From Streptomyces longisporoflavus (GTDB taxonomy: Bacteria; Actinomycetota; Actinomycetes; Streptomycetales; Streptomycetaceae), in NCBI RefSeq assembly GCF_014649775.1, contig NZ_BMTR01000013.1, forward strand, positions 186,001 through 250,000: a stretch of DNA of 64,000 nucleotides. The letters are read 5' to 3'. The notes under the pieces are model-generated. The model was given only the letters and a program-made list of their open reading frames with translations, ran no database searches and had not been told where the DNA came from. Numbering within the stretch: the first letter of the stretch is position 1; every line of letters starts with the position of its first letter. Position numbers and translations under genes: made by a program. This document shows positions 25,300 through 36,189 of this stretch, one piece after another.

Positions 25300-25303
<4 letters not shown>
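24485..25303 (+). CDS. TIGR03084-family DinB-like metal-binding protein
   Basis: A 272-residue protein of the TIGR03084 group, related to the mycothiol-dependent maleylpyruvate isomerase/DinB superfamily. Likely metal ligands are His in WTVAHQIAHLAWTD (about 40-50) and in METWAHGQDVADALG (about 140). The family co-occurs with acyl-CoA catabolism genes but its reaction is not established. GTG 24485 has GAGGGGAG upstream. Its stop overlaps the next start by 4 nt (GTGA), so it is the first gene of the operon. The C-terminus has a repeated PPRAAGERAAGER tail. Confidence 0.85.
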
Positions 25304-27035
<1,732 letters not shown>

Positions 27036-27039
<4 letters not shown>

Positions 27040-28637
27040 CCGTCCTCGCGTCCGCGCTCGACCCCGCGAGCGCCGAGTACGCCGAGCACCGCGAGGCCAT
27101 GCTCGGCAAGCTCGCCGAACTCGACGCCGAGCAGGCCAAGGCCCTTGAGGGCGGCGGCGAGAAGTACGTCGCGCGGCATCGCAAGCGCGGCAAGCTGCTC
27201 GTCCGGGAGCGGATCGAGCTGCTCCTCGACCCGGACACGCCGTTCCTCGAACTGTCGCCGCTCGCCGCCTGGGGGAGCGACTATCCGGTCGGCGGCTCGA
27301 TGGTCACCGGCATCGGTGTCGTCGAGGGCGTGGAGTGCCTGATCACCGCCAACGACCCGACCGTACGCGGCGGGGCCAGCAATCCGTGGACCCTGAAGAA
27401 GGCATTCCGGGCACATGAGATCGGGCACGCCAACCGGCTGCCTTCCATCCATCTCGTGGAGTCGGGTGGCGCCGATCTGCCGTCCCAGAAGGAGATCTTC
27501 ATTCCGGGCGGTGCGCTCTTCAAGCACCTCACCCAGTCGTCGGCCGCCGGGATTCCGACCGTCGCCGTCGTCTTCGGCAACTCCACGGCGGGCGGCGCCT
27601 ACGTCCCCGGCATGAGCGACCACGTGATCATGGTCAAGGAGCGCGCCAAGGTCTTCCTCGGCGGGCCACCGCTGGTGAAGATGGCCACCGGCGAGGAGAG
27701 CGACGACGAGTCCCTTGGCGGCGCCGAGATGCACGCCCGTACGTCCGGCCTCGCGGACTATCTCGCCGAGGACGAGCGGGACGCCCTCCGGCAGACGCGG
27801 CGGGTGGTCAAGCGGCTCAACTGGCGCAAGGCGTACGCCGATCCGGCCGGCGTCGTCGAGCCCCCGAAGTACGACGAGGACGAGCTGCTCGGCATCGTGC
27901 CCGGCGACCTCAAGGTGCCCTTCGACCCCCGCGAGGTCATCGCCCGCATCGTCGACGGCTCCGACTTCGACGAGTTCAAGCCGCTCTACGGGCCGAGCCT
28001 CACCACCGGGTGGGCCTCGCTGCACGGCTACCCCGTCGGAATCCTCGCCAACGCGCAGGGCGTCCTCTTCAGCGAGGAGTCGCAGAAGGCCGCCCAGTTC
28101 ATCCAGCTGGCCAACCAGCGGGACATTCCGCTGCTCTTCCTGCACAACACCACCGGCTACATGGTCGGCAAGGAGTACGAGCAGGGCGGCATCATCAAAC
28201 ACGGCGCGATGATGATCAACGCCGTGTCGAATTCGCGTGTCCCGCACCTGAGTGTGCTGATGGGTGCTTCGTACGGCGCCGGGCACTACGGCATGTGCGG
28301 GCGCGCCTACGACCCGCGCTTCCTCTTCGCCTGGCCCAGCGCCAAGTCCGCCGTCATGGGACCGCAGCAGCTCGCGGGCGTCCTGTCGATCGTGGCGCGG
28401 GCCTCCGCCGCCGCCAAGGGGCAGCCCTACGACGACGACGCCGACGCGGGGCTGCGCGCCATGGTGGAGCAGCAGATCGAGGCGGAGTCCCTGCCGATGT
28501 TCCTTTCCGGCCGGCTCTACGACGACGGGGTCATCGACCCCCGTGACACCCGCACGGTGCTCGGCCTGTGCCTGTCCGCGATCCACACCGCCCCCTACGA
28601 GGGGGCGCGCGGTGGCTTCGGCGTCTTCCGGATGTGA
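27036..28637 (+). CDS. Acyl-CoA carboxylase carboxyltransferase (beta) subunit, AccD2/AtuC/MCC-like
   Basis: A 533-residue carboxyltransferase with N- and C-terminal crotonase-like halves. Typical segments: LLDPDTPFLELSPLA, LVESGGADLPSQKEIF, GNSTAGGAYVPGMSDHVIMV, FLGGPPLVKMATGEE, GGAEMHARTSGLADYLAEDE, LFLHNTTGYMVGKEYEQGGIIKHGAMMINA. These match methylcrotonyl-/geranyl-CoA carboxylase beta subunits rather than acetyl/propionyl types. It transfers CO2 from carboxybiotin to a 3-methyl-enoyl-CoA or similar substrate. GTG 27036 overlaps the previous stop, and 10 bp separate it from the biotin subunit gene. Geranyl-CoA versus methylcrotonyl-CoA cannot be decided by eye. Confidence 0.93.
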
Positions 28638-28647
28638 GGAACTCACC

Positions 28648-30555
28648 ATGATCAGCTCCATCCTTGTGGCCAACCGCGGCGAGATCGCGTGCCGCGTCTT
28701 CCGTACCTGCCGCGACCTGGGCATCTCCACCGTGGCGGTGTACTCCGACGCCGACGCGGACGCCCTGCACGTGCGCGAGGCCGACTCCGCCGTACGGCTG
28801 CCGGGCGCGGCCCCCGCCGACACGTATCTGCGCGGCGATCTCGTCGTGAAGGCCGCGCAGGCGGCCGGCGCGGACGCCGTCCACCCCGGCTACGGCTTCC
28901 TCTCCGAGAACGCGGACTTCGCGCGCGCCGTCATCGACGCCGGTCTTACGTGGATCGGACCGCCGCCCGGGGCCATCGAATCCATGGCCTCCAAGACGCG
29001 CGCCAAGGAACTCATGGGCATTGCCCCGCTGGGCCTCGACGACGTCACCGAGAGCGATCTGCCGGTCCTGGTGAAGGCGGCGGCCGGGGGCGGCGGGCGC
29101 GGCATGCGCGTCGTGCGGGAGATGAGTGCGCTGAAAGGCGAGCTGGAGGGCGCGCGTGCGGAGGCCGCCAGTGCCTTCGGGGACGGCGAGGTCTTCGTCG
29201 AGCCGTACCTGGAGGGCGGCCGGCACGTCGAGGTGCAGATCATGGCCGACGCGTACGACACCGTGTGGGCGCTCGGCACACGGGACTGCACGTTGCAGCG
29301 CAGGCACCAGAAGGTCATCGAGGAGTCCCCGGCGCCCGGCCTGACCGCCGGTCTCGTGGAGGAGCTGCACGCGCAGGCCCTGCGTGCGGCGCGCGTGACC
29401 GGTTATCGCGGGGCGGGCACGGTGGAGTTCCTGGTCGCGGGGGAGCGGGCGCACTTCCTGGAGATGAACACCCGGCTCCAGGTCGAACACCCGGTGACCG
29501 AGGCCGTGTTCGGGGTCGATCTCGTGGCGTTGCAGATCCAGGTCGCGGAGGGCGGACGCCTCGCGGAAGAGCCGCCCGCCGCGCGCGGACACGCCGTCGA
29601 GGCCCGCCTCTACGCCGAAGATCCGGCAGCGGAGTGGGCCCCGCAGACCGGCACCCTGCACCGGCTCGCCGTGCCGGGGGTGCGGCTCGACACGGGGTAC
29701 GCGGACGGCGACACGATCGGCGTGCACTACGACCCGATGCTGGCCAAGGCCATCGCGTACGCCCCCACGCGCGCACAGGCCCTGCGCGGCCTCGCGGGCG
29801 CCCTTGACCGCGCGGACGTCCACGGGCCGGTCACCAACAGGGAGTTGCTCGTACGGTCCCTGCGGCACCCGGAGTTCGTGGAAGCCCGCATGGACACGGG
29901 CTTCTACGACCGGCATCTCGCCCAACTCGCCGCCCCCGCGCCGGACCCGCACGCCCCGCTGGCCGCCGCGCTCGCCGACGCCCACGGGCGCTCCCGGTTC
30001 GGCGGCTGGCGCAACCTGGCGTCGCAGCCGCAGGTCAAGCGCTTCCGGAGCGAGCCGGACGGCACCGAGCACGAGGTGCGCTACCGGCACACGCGGGACG
30101 GGTTCAGCGCGGAAGGCGTGCGCGTGCTCTCCGTGTCCGGTGAGGCGGTCGAGCTCGAAGTCGACGGCGTGCGACGGCGGTTCGCCGTCAGCCGTTACGG
30201 CGAGGACCGGGTGTACGTCGGCAACACCGCCCTCACCCCGCTCCCGCTGCTCCCCGAACCCACCACCCGGCAGCAGCCCGGCTCCCTGCTCGCCCCGATG
30301 CCGGGCACCGTCGTACGCCTGGCCGAGGGGCTCGCGGAGGGGGCGCGGGTCACCGCCGGGCAGCCCCTCGTCTGGCTGGAGGCCATGAAGATGGAGCACC
30401 GCATCACCGCTCCCGCCTCCGGCACGCTCACCGCCCTGCACGCCGAACCCGGCCGCCAGGTCGAGGTCGGCGCGCTGCTCGCAGTCGTAGACGTCGCGAA
30501 CGCCGCAGATGACCCGAACGCCGCAGATGTCGTACAGGAGGAGCAATCCGTATGA
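28648..30555 (+). CDS. Biotin carboxylase / BCCP (alpha) subunit of the acyl-CoA carboxylase
   Basis: 635 residues. The biotin carboxylase domain opens ILVANRGEIACRVFRTCRDLGI; the ATP-grasp Gly-rich loop is KAAAGGGGRGMR, and the catalytic region includes DCTLQRRHQKVIEESP and EMNTRLQVEHPVTE. A linker of about 120 residues leads to a biotinyl domain with EAMKMEH, Lys581 being the biotin site. It carboxylates biotin with ATP and bicarbonate and pairs with the upstream beta subunit. ATG 28648 has GAGGAA 7 nt upstream. Its stop overlaps the acyl-CoA dehydrogenase start (ATGA). Confidence 0.95.
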   Translation: MISSILVANRGEIACRVFRTCRDLGISTVAVYSDADADALHVREADSAVRLPGAAPADTYLRGDLVVKAAQAAGADAVHPGYGFLSENADFARAVIDAGLTWIGPPPGAIESMASKTRAKELMGIAPLGLDDVTESDLPVLVKAAAGGGGRGMRVVREMSALKGELEGARAEAASAFGDGEVFVEPYLEGGRHVEVQIMADAYDTVWALGTRDCTLQRRHQKVIEESPAPGLTAGLVEELHAQALRAARVTGYRGAGTVEFLVAGERAHFLEMNTRLQVEHPVTEAVFGVDLVALQIQVAEGGRLAEEPPAARGHAVEARLYAEDPAAEWAPQTGTLHRLAVPGVRLDTGYADGDTIGVHYDPMLAKAIAYAPTRAQALRGLAGALDRADVHGPVTNRELLVRSLRHPEFVEARMDTGFYDRHLAQLAAPAPDPHAPLAAALADAHGRSRFGGWRNLASQPQVKRFRSEPDGTEHEVRYRHTRDGFSAEGVRVLSVSGEAVELEVDGVRRRFAVSRYGEDRVYVGNTALTPLPLLPEPTTRQQPGSLLAPMPGTVVRLAEGLAEGARVTAGQPLVWLEAMKMEHRITAPASGTLTALHAEPGRQVEVGALLAVVDVANAADDPNAADVVQEEQSV

Positions 30556-31718
30556 GCACTGTCCTCGAAACACAGGAGCACCAGGCCCTGCGCGCGGCCG
30601 TCGCCGCCCTGGGCAAGCGCTACGGGCGCGACTACATGACCGGCGTCGTGGCGGGCGAAGGCCACCCGGACGAACTCTGGGCCGACGCCGCCAAGCTCGG
30701 CTACCTGGGCGTGAACCTGCCCGAGGAGTACGGCGGCGGGGGCGGCGGCATTGCGGAACTCTCCATCGTCCTGGAGGAGTTGGGCGCCGCGGGCTGTCCC
30801 CTCCTGATGATGGTCGTCTCGCCCGCGATCTGCGGCACCGTCATCGCCCGCTTCGGCACCGACGAGCAGAAGCAGACCTGGCTGCCCGGACTCGCGGACG
30901 GCACCCGCACCATGGCGTTCGGCATCACCGAGCCCGACGCGGGCTCCAACTCCCACCGGATCACGACGACCGCCCGCAAGGACGAAGCGAGCGGCGACTG
31001 GCTGCTCACCGGCCGCAAGGTCTTCATCTCGGGCGTCGACATCGCCGACGCGACGCTGATCGTGGGCCGTACGGAAGACGCGCGCACCGGCAACCTCAAG
31101 CCCTGCCTCTTCATCGTGCCGCGCGAGACCGAGGGATTCCACCGGCGGCGGATCGAGATGGAACTCCAGGCGCCGGAGAAGCAGTTCGAGCTGACCCTGG
31201 ACGACGTACGGCTGCCCGCGGACGCGCTGGTGGGCGACGAGGACGCCGGACTGCTCCAGCTCTTCGCCGGCCTCAACCCCGAGCGGATCATGACGGCGGC
31301 GTTCTCGCTGGGCATGGCACGGTACGCCCTCTCCCGCGCCGTCGGATACGCCAAGGAGCGCAGCGTCTGGAAGAGCCCGATCGGCGCCCACCAGGCGATC
31401 GCGCACCCTCTCGCGCAGGCCCACATCGACATCGAACTGGCCCGCCTGATGATGCAGAAAGCCGCCCGGCTCTACGACGAGGGCGACGACATGGGCGCGG
31501 GCGAGGCCGCCAACATGGCCAAGCTCGCCGCCGCCGACGCCTGCGTGAAGGCCGTCGACCAGTCGGTGCACACGCTCGGCGGCAACGGCCTGACCAAGGA
31601 GTTCGGTCTCGCCTCGCTGATCGTGGCGTCACGGGTGGCGCGGATCGCCCCCGTGAGCAGGGAAATGATCCTCAACTACGTGTCGCACCAGACCCTCGGC
31701 CTGCCCAAGTCGTACTGA
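30552..31718 (+). CDS. Acyl-CoA dehydrogenase, FadE12/AtuD-like
   Basis: A 388-residue flavoprotein with the usual three domains. Seen: LGVNLPEEYGGGGGG, the FAD/substrate loop FGITEPDAGSNSHRITTTA, the middle beta domain TGRKVFISGVDIADATLIVGR, and the C-terminal helical pair with HTLGGNGLTKEFG. It would create the alpha,beta double bond ahead of carboxylation. Start coupling to the carboxylase places it in the same pathway. The position and length match FadE12 of the mycobacterial accA2/accD2 locus, from memory. Confidence 0.92.
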   Translation: MSTVLETQEHQALRAAVAALGKRYGRDYMTGVVAGEGHPDELWADAAKLGYLGVNLPEEYGGGGGGIAELSIVLEELGAAGCPLLMMVVSPAICGTVIARFGTDEQKQTWLPGLADGTRTMAFGITEPDAGSNSHRITTTARKDEASGDWLLTGRKVFISGVDIADATLIVGRTEDARTGNLKPCLFIVPRETEGFHRRRIEMELQAPEKQFELTLDDVRLPADALVGDEDAGLLQLFAGLNPERIMTAAFSLGMARYALSRAVGYAKERSVWKSPIGAHQAIAHPLAQAHIDIELARLMMQKAARLYDEGDDMGAGEAANMAKLAAADACVKAVDQSVHTLGGNGLTKEFGLASLIVASRVARIAPVSREMILNYVSHQTLGLPKSY

Positions 31719-31756
31719 GCCACCGGCCTCGTAGGTCTCGATCAGAGGGAGTTCCC

Positions 31757-32491
31757 GTGGGACTTGTCTGCTCCTCCCCGCAGCGCGGCATCGTCACGTT
31801 CACCCTGGACAACCCCGCCAACCGCAACGCCCTCTCGGCGGGACTCGTGGGCGGCCTCGCGGAGGCGCTCGCCGACTGCGGCAAGGACCCCGACGTACGC
31901 GCGGTCGTCCTCACGCACACCGGCTCGACGTTCTGTTCGGGCGCCGATCTGCGCGAGCCGCCGGACCCGGCCGTCTTCGTGGGGCTGCTCCGGCAGGTCG
32001 TGGAGCTGCCGAAGCCGGTGGTGGCGCGGGTGGACGGGCATGTGCGGGCGGGCGGGCTCGGGCTGCTCGGCGTGTGCGACATGGCCGCGGCGGGGCCGGG
32101 GGCGTCGTTCGCGCTGACGGAGGTACGGATCGGGGTGGCGCCCGCGGTCATCTCCATGCCGCTGCTCGCCCGGATGGACCCGGGTGCGGCGGCCCGCTAC
32201 TTCCTCACCGGGGAGCGGTTCGGCGGGGCGGAGGCGGCGCGGGCGGGCCTGGTGACGGTGGCGGGGGAGGATGTGGACGCGGAGCTCGGGCCTCTCCTCG
32301 AAGGGCTGCGGAAGGCGGCGCCCGTAGCCCTGGCCGAGACGAAGAAGCTGCTCACGGCTAGGGTGCTCGACGCATTCGACCACCACACGGACTCCCTCGT
32401 CACCCTGTCCGCGCGGCTCTTCGCCTCGGCGGAGGCGCGGGAGGGGATGGGGGCGTTCCTTGAACGACGGGAGTGCCCATGGGTGCTGTGA
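31757..32491 (+). CDS. Enoyl-CoA hydratase family protein, EchA7/AtuE-like
   Basis: A 244-residue crotonase-fold protein. The oxyanion-hole segments are readable as STFCSGADLREPP (about 57-69) and DGHVRAGGLGLLGVCDMAAA (about 94-113). Of the two classic catalytic Glu positions, the sequence shows LTEVRIGVAP, so at least the second is kept; the first is Gly-rich and less clear. GTG 31757 has GAGGGAG upstream. It would hydrate the unsaturated intermediate. Its 3' end overlaps the TetR start by 13 bp. Confidence 0.9.
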   Translation: MGLVCSSPQRGIVTFTLDNPANRNALSAGLVGGLAEALADCGKDPDVRAVVLTHTGSTFCSGADLREPPDPAVFVGLLRQVVELPKPVVARVDGHVRAGGLGLLGVCDMAAAGPGASFALTEVRIGVAPAVISMPLLARMDPGAAARYFLTGERFGGAEAARAGLVTVAGEDVDAELGPLLEGLRKAAPVALAETKKLLTARVLDAFDHHTDSLVTLSARLFASAEAREGMGAFLERRECPWVL

Positions 32492-33105
32492 CAGCGGCTG
32501 ATCGTGCCGATCGCGGCGATCGCGGCGACCGTGCCGATCGCTCGCCCAAGCAGGACCGCAGCCGGGCCACGCGCCAGCGGCTCCTGGAGGCCGCGGTGGC
32601 GTGCCTCGCCGAGAGCGGCTGGGCGGGCTCCACGGTGTCCGTGGTGGCCGAGCGCGCGGGAGTCTCGCGAGGCGCGGCCCAGCATCACTTCCCGACGCGG
32701 GAGGACCTCTTCACGGCGGCGGTGGAGTACGTGGCCGAGCAGCGCTCCACGGCCCTGAACGAGCTTCCGGCGCAGGACAGGGCGTCGGTGGTGGCCGCCC
32801 TGGTCGATCTGTACACGGGGCCCTTGTTCCGGGCGGCGCTGCATCTGTGGGTGGCGGCGTCGAACGAGCCCCAACTGGGATCGCGGGTGACGGAGCTCGA
32901 GGCGCGGGTGGGGCGGGAGACGCACCGGATCGCGGTGCGGCTCCTTGGGGCGGACGAGTCACGCCCCGGGGTCCGGGAGACCATCCAGGGCCTCCTGGAC
33001 ATGGCCCGGGGCCTCGGCCTCGCCAATCTCCTGACGGATGACGGGGCGCGCAGGGATCGGGTGGTGGCGCAGTGGACGGTGCTGGTGGAGGGCGCGCTGC
33101 GCTGA
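32479..33105 (+). CDS. TetR-family regulator closing the carboxylase operon
   Basis: 208 residues. A low-complexity ADR/GDR repeat (first ~18 residues, 9- to 12-bp repeats in DNA) precedes the HTH SRATRQRLLEAAVACLAESGWAGSTVSVVAERAGVSRGAAQHHFPTREDLFTAAV. The C-terminal ligand domain is all-helical. ATG 32479 has GGGAG 6 nt upstream; GTG 32473 is the alternative. As the last gene of the operon it is well placed to feed back on the promoter at 24410-24448, perhaps sensing an acyl-CoA. It ends just before a strong hairpin. Confidence 0.88.
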   Translation: MGAVTAADRADRGDRGDRADRSPKQDRSRATRQRLLEAAVACLAESGWAGSTVSVVAERAGVSRGAAQHHFPTREDLFTAAVEYVAEQRSTALNELPAQDRASVVAALVDLYTGPLFRAALHLWVAASNEPQLGSRVTELEARVGRETHRIAVRLLGADESRPGVRETIQGLLDMARGLGLANLLTDDGARRDRVVAQWTVLVEGALR

Positions 33106-33117
33106 GCCTTCCCTCAT

Positions 33118-33170
33118 CCCGCCCCTTCCCGAAACCAAGGGGCTCCGCATCTGGCTCGGGAAGGGGCGGG
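33118..33170. terminator. Bidirectional terminator between tetR and citrate synthase
   Basis: CCCGCCCCTTCCCGA (33118-33132) pairs exactly with TCGGGAAGGGGCGGG (33156-33170), a perfect 15-bp stem with a 23-nt loop. It ends convergent transcripts from both sides. Confidence 0.85.
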
Positions 33171-33186
33171 GCCGGGGAAAAGGCCC

Positions 33187-34287
33187 CTACCTGGCGATGT
33201 CCCCGTACCCCTCCACCGCACGCGGATCCCGCGTACCGGGCCCCACGTACCGCGCGGAGGGCCGCACAAGACGCCCCGTCCGCTTCTGCTCGAGAATGTG
33301 CGCCGACCACCCGGCAGTCCGCGCGCACGTGAACATCGACGTGAACATGTGCGCCGGCACCTCGGCGAAGTCGAGGACGATCGCGGCCCAGAACTCGACG
33401 TTCGTCGCGAGGACGCGGTCGGGCCTGCGGGCGTGCAACTCGTCCAGCGCGGCCTTCTCCAGCGCCTCCGCCACCTCGAAGCGAGGAGCGCCCAGCTCAC
33501 GCGCCGTACGGCGCAGGACCCGCGCACGGGGGTCCTCGGCCCGGTACACCCGGTGGCCGAAGCCCATCAGCCGTTCGCCCTTGTCCAGCGCCTGCTTGAC
33601 GTACGCGACCGCGTCCCCCGTCCGCTCGATCTCCTCGATCATGCCGAGGACCCTGGAGGGGGCGCCGCCGTGCAGGGGCCCGGACATGGCACCCACGGCG
33701 CCCGAGAGCGCCGCCGCCACGTCGGAGCCGGTCGACGCGATGACCCGCGCCGTGAACGTGGACGCGTTCATGCCGTGCTCGGCGGCCGACGTCCAGTACG
33801 CGTCGACGGCCTGGACGTGCTTGGGGTCCGGCTCGCCGCGCCAGCGCTTCATGAACCGCTCGACGACCGTGTCGGCCTTGTCGATCTCGCGCTGCGGCAC
33901 CATCGGCAGGCCCTGGCCGCGCGCGGACTGTGCGACGTACGAGAGCGCCATGACGGCGGCCCGCGCGAGGTCGTCCCGGGCTTCCTGCTCGCTGATGTCC
34001 AGGAGCGGTTTCAGGCCCCACACGGGGGCGAGCATCGCGAGCGCGGACTGGACGTCGACGCGGATGTCACCGGAGTGCACCGGGATCGGGAACGGCTCGG
34101 CGGGCGGCAGACCCGGATTGAACGCACCGTCGACCAGCAGGCCCCAGACGTTGCCGAAGGAGACATGGCCGACCAGGTCCTCGATGTCGACGCCGCGATA
34201 ACGAAGCGCGCCGCCTTCCTTGTCCGGTTCGGCGATCTCCGTCTCGAACGCAATGACTCCCTCAAGTCCGGGTACGAAGTCGGACAT
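33187..34287 (-). CDS. Citrate synthase (short actinobacterial type)
   Basis: A 366-residue citrate/methylcitrate synthase. Active-site segments: MSGPLHGGAPSRVLGMIEEI (catalytic His near residue 200), LMGFGHRVYRAEDPRARVL (second His near 242), and the C-terminal NVEFWAAIVLDFAEVPAHMFTSMFTCARTAGWSAHILEQ containing the catalytic Asp and the acyl-CoA/oxaloacetate arginines. Shorter than the ~430-residue type II enzymes. It condenses oxaloacetate with acetyl- or propionyl-CoA. An upstream carboxylase operon that makes acyl-CoAs is suggestive but convergent and separately regulated. Confidence 0.93.
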   Translation of the reverse strand: MSDFVPGLEGVIAFETEIAEPDKEGGALRYRGVDIEDLVGHVSFGNVWGLLVDGAFNPGLPPAEPFPIPVHSGDIRVDVQSALAMLAPVWGLKPLLDISEQEARDDLARAAVMALSYVAQSARGQGLPMVPQREIDKADTVVERFMKRWRGEPDPKHVQAVDAYWTSAAEHGMNASTFTARVIASTGSDVAAALSGAVGAMSGPLHGGAPSRVLGMIEEIERTGDAVAYVKQALDKGERLMGFGHRVYRAEDPRARVLRRTARELGAPRFEVAEALEKAALDELHARRPDRVLATNVEFWAAIVLDFAEVPAHMFTSMFTCARTAGWSAHILEQKRTGRLVRPSARYVGPGTRDPRAVEGYGDIAR

Positions 34288-34429
34288 CAGGCGGCTCCTC
34301 GTGATGGATGCGACAGATGGTGTGACAGACAGCTCGTGACCATGTGTCAGAAGTGGGCATTTCCGGTCCGGTTCCGCGGTCAGCCGGTACGTCCATGGCT
34401 TCCGGTCGTCGACTCGCGTTCCGGATCAG

Positions 34430-34441
34430 TCACCCGGGTGA
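34430..34441. promoter_or_regulatory. 12-bp palindrome in citrate synthase/pdxH spacer
   Basis: TCACCCGGGTGA, perfect, in the 314-bp divergent gap. No regulator assigned. The rest of 34288-34601 holds no gene; it must contain both promoters. Confidence 0.3.
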
Positions 34442-34601
34442 TGCCCCGTGCGGCTGGTGGTCACCCAACCGAATCGGTAGCGGGACGATATCTCTTGGTG
34501 CCACCCTTGGCGATGGTATGCGGCACTCAGTGCCACACGTCACCTCCCCGCGGGGCGCGACCGCCCCTCGCCAGGCCCTTCGTATGCGGCAGTATGACCG
34601 C

Positions 34602-35312
34602 GTGACCGATCGAGCCGCTGCCTCTGTCCCCGCCCTGGCCGACCCCGCCGCCATTCGTGCCCACTACGGCATCGACGGCCTCGACGAGGCCGAGCTGCCC
34701 GCCACGCCCGTCGAACTGTTCGCGCTCTGGTTCACACAGGCGCTCGCCGCGGCCGGCGAGGGCGTGCTCCACGAGCCGAACGCGATGATCGTCTCGACGG
34801 TGGACCCCGAGGGCCGCCCCAGTTCACGCACCGTCCTGCTGAAGGGCTACGACGAGCGCGGCTTCGTCTTCTTCACCAACTACGAGTCCCGCAAGGCCCG
34901 CGAACTGGCCGCGAACCCCAACATCGCGCTGCTCTTCCCCTGGCACCCGATGGCCCGCCAGGTCATCGTCACCGGAACGGCGGAACGCGTGGCCCGCGAG
35001 GAGACCGTGGCGTACTTCCGCACCCGCCCGCACGGCTCCCAGCTCGGCGCCTGGGCCAGCGCCCAGTCCTCGGTCATCGCCACGCGGGACGAGCTGGATC
35101 GCGCGTACGAGGATCTGGCGGCGCGCTATCCGGAGGGCGAGCAGGTGCCCGCGCCCGCGCACTGGGGCGGCTTCCGCGTCGAGCCGCGGTCCGTGGAGTT
35201 CTGGCAGGGCAGGGCCAACCGCCTGCACGACCGGCTGCGCTACGAACGGAGCGGGCCGGACGCCGCCTCGGCGGCCGCTCCCGGCTGGACGGTGGAGCGC
35301 CTCAGCCCGTGA
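34602..35312 (+). CDS. pdxH: Pyridoxamine 5'-phosphate oxidase
   Basis: A 236-residue FMN enzyme making pyridoxal 5'-phosphate. Family motifs: PNAMIVSTVDPEGRPSSRTVLLKGYDERGFVFFTNYESRKARELAANPNIALLF, MARQVIVTGTAERV, and the C-terminal WGGFRVEPRSVEFWQGRANRLHDRLRY that binds FMN and PLP. The start is uncertain: GTG 34602 gives a normal length; ATG 34584 adds six residues; neither has a Shine-Dalgarno, so leaderless initiation is possible. It is divergent from the citrate synthase gene. Confidence 0.93.
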   Translation: MTDRAAASVPALADPAAIRAHYGIDGLDEAELPATPVELFALWFTQALAAAGEGVLHEPNAMIVSTVDPEGRPSSRTVLLKGYDERGFVFFTNYESRKARELAANPNIALLFPWHPMARQVIVTGTAERVAREETVAYFRTRPHGSQLGAWASAQSSVIATRDELDRAYEDLAARYPEGEQVPAPAHWGGFRVEPRSVEFWQGRANRLHDRLRYERSGPDAASAAAPGWTVERLSP

Positions 35313-35325
35313 GACCGCCGGGGCA

Positions 35326-36189
35326 CTACCCCGTCAGGACGCCGTCCAGAAACGGCTGGATCGCCTCGCGCCACGCCTCCGGCTGGTCGTAGTGCACGAG
35401 GTGGCCCGCGTCGGCCACCTCCGCATACGCCCCGCGCGGCAGCACGCGGACCATTTCCTGGGACTCGGCACGGCCCAGCTCGCCGTCCAGGCCCCGGACG
35501 ACCAGGGCGGGGCACTGGACCTGGGTCAGGCCCTCCCAGTGCGCGTCGTACACCCAGGTCTCGCGGGACTTCAGCATCTGGTCGCGGTCGAAGACGGGGC
35601 GCCAGCCGTCGGGCCCCTCGGTCATCACCTCGGCGAAGAACTCGCCGCGTGAGGGGTTCGGCCGCTCGACCCAGGGGTCGTCCTCGCCGAACCACTTCCG
35701 TACGTCGGCGAGTGTGGCGAAGGGGACGGGCCAGGCCTTGAACCAGTCCTCCCACTCGCGCTGCGACGCGGCGCCGAGAGCGGAGGCCCGCATGTCGCAG
35801 ATGATCAGGGCGCGGACGAGATCGGGGCGCTTCGCGGCGAGCTGCCAGGCGGTGAGCGCGCCCATGGAGTGGCCGATGAGCACGGCGGGGGCGAGGCCGA
35901 GCTGGACGAGCGCGGCCTCGGCGTCGTCCACGTAGGCCTCGCGGGTGAAGGGGCCCTCGGCGGGCTTCTCGCTCTGCCCGTGGCCGCGCTGGTCGAGTGC
36001 GACCGCGCGATGCCGCTCGGCGAGCCAGCGGGCGGTGCCCGCCCAGTGCGACGCACGGCCCATCAGGCCGTGCAATAACAGCACGCCTCCCGTCGGCCCG
36101 TCCCTCTCCGTGGACTTGGGAGGATCGGCGAACTCCCAGGCAGCGAGGCGTACGCCGTCCGCGCCTGTCACGTCGATGCGCCGCACCAT
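35326..36189 (-). CDS. Alpha/beta-hydrolase
   Basis: A 287-residue alpha/beta-hydrolase. The oxyanion HG motif is VLLLHGLMGRASHW; the nucleophile elbow is GHSMGALTAW (Ser near 106); DQRGHGQSEKP follows strand 4; the catalytic His is in AGHLVHYDQPEAW near the C-terminus. No signal peptide. ATG 36189 has AGGA five nt upstream. Substrate unknown. Confidence 0.9.
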   Translation of the reverse strand: MVRRIDVTGADGVRLAAWEFADPPKSTERDGPTGGVLLLHGLMGRASHWAGTARWLAERHRAVALDQRGHGQSEKPAEGPFTREAYVDDAEAALVQLGLAPAVLIGHSMGALTAWQLAAKRPDLVRALIICDMRASALGAASQREWEDWFKAWPVPFATLADVRKWFGEDDPWVERPNPSRGEFFAEVMTEGPDGWRPVFDRDQMLKSRETWVYDAHWEGLTQVQCPALVVRGLDGELGRAESQEMVRVLPRGAYAEVADAGHLVHYDQPEAWREAIQPFLDGVLTG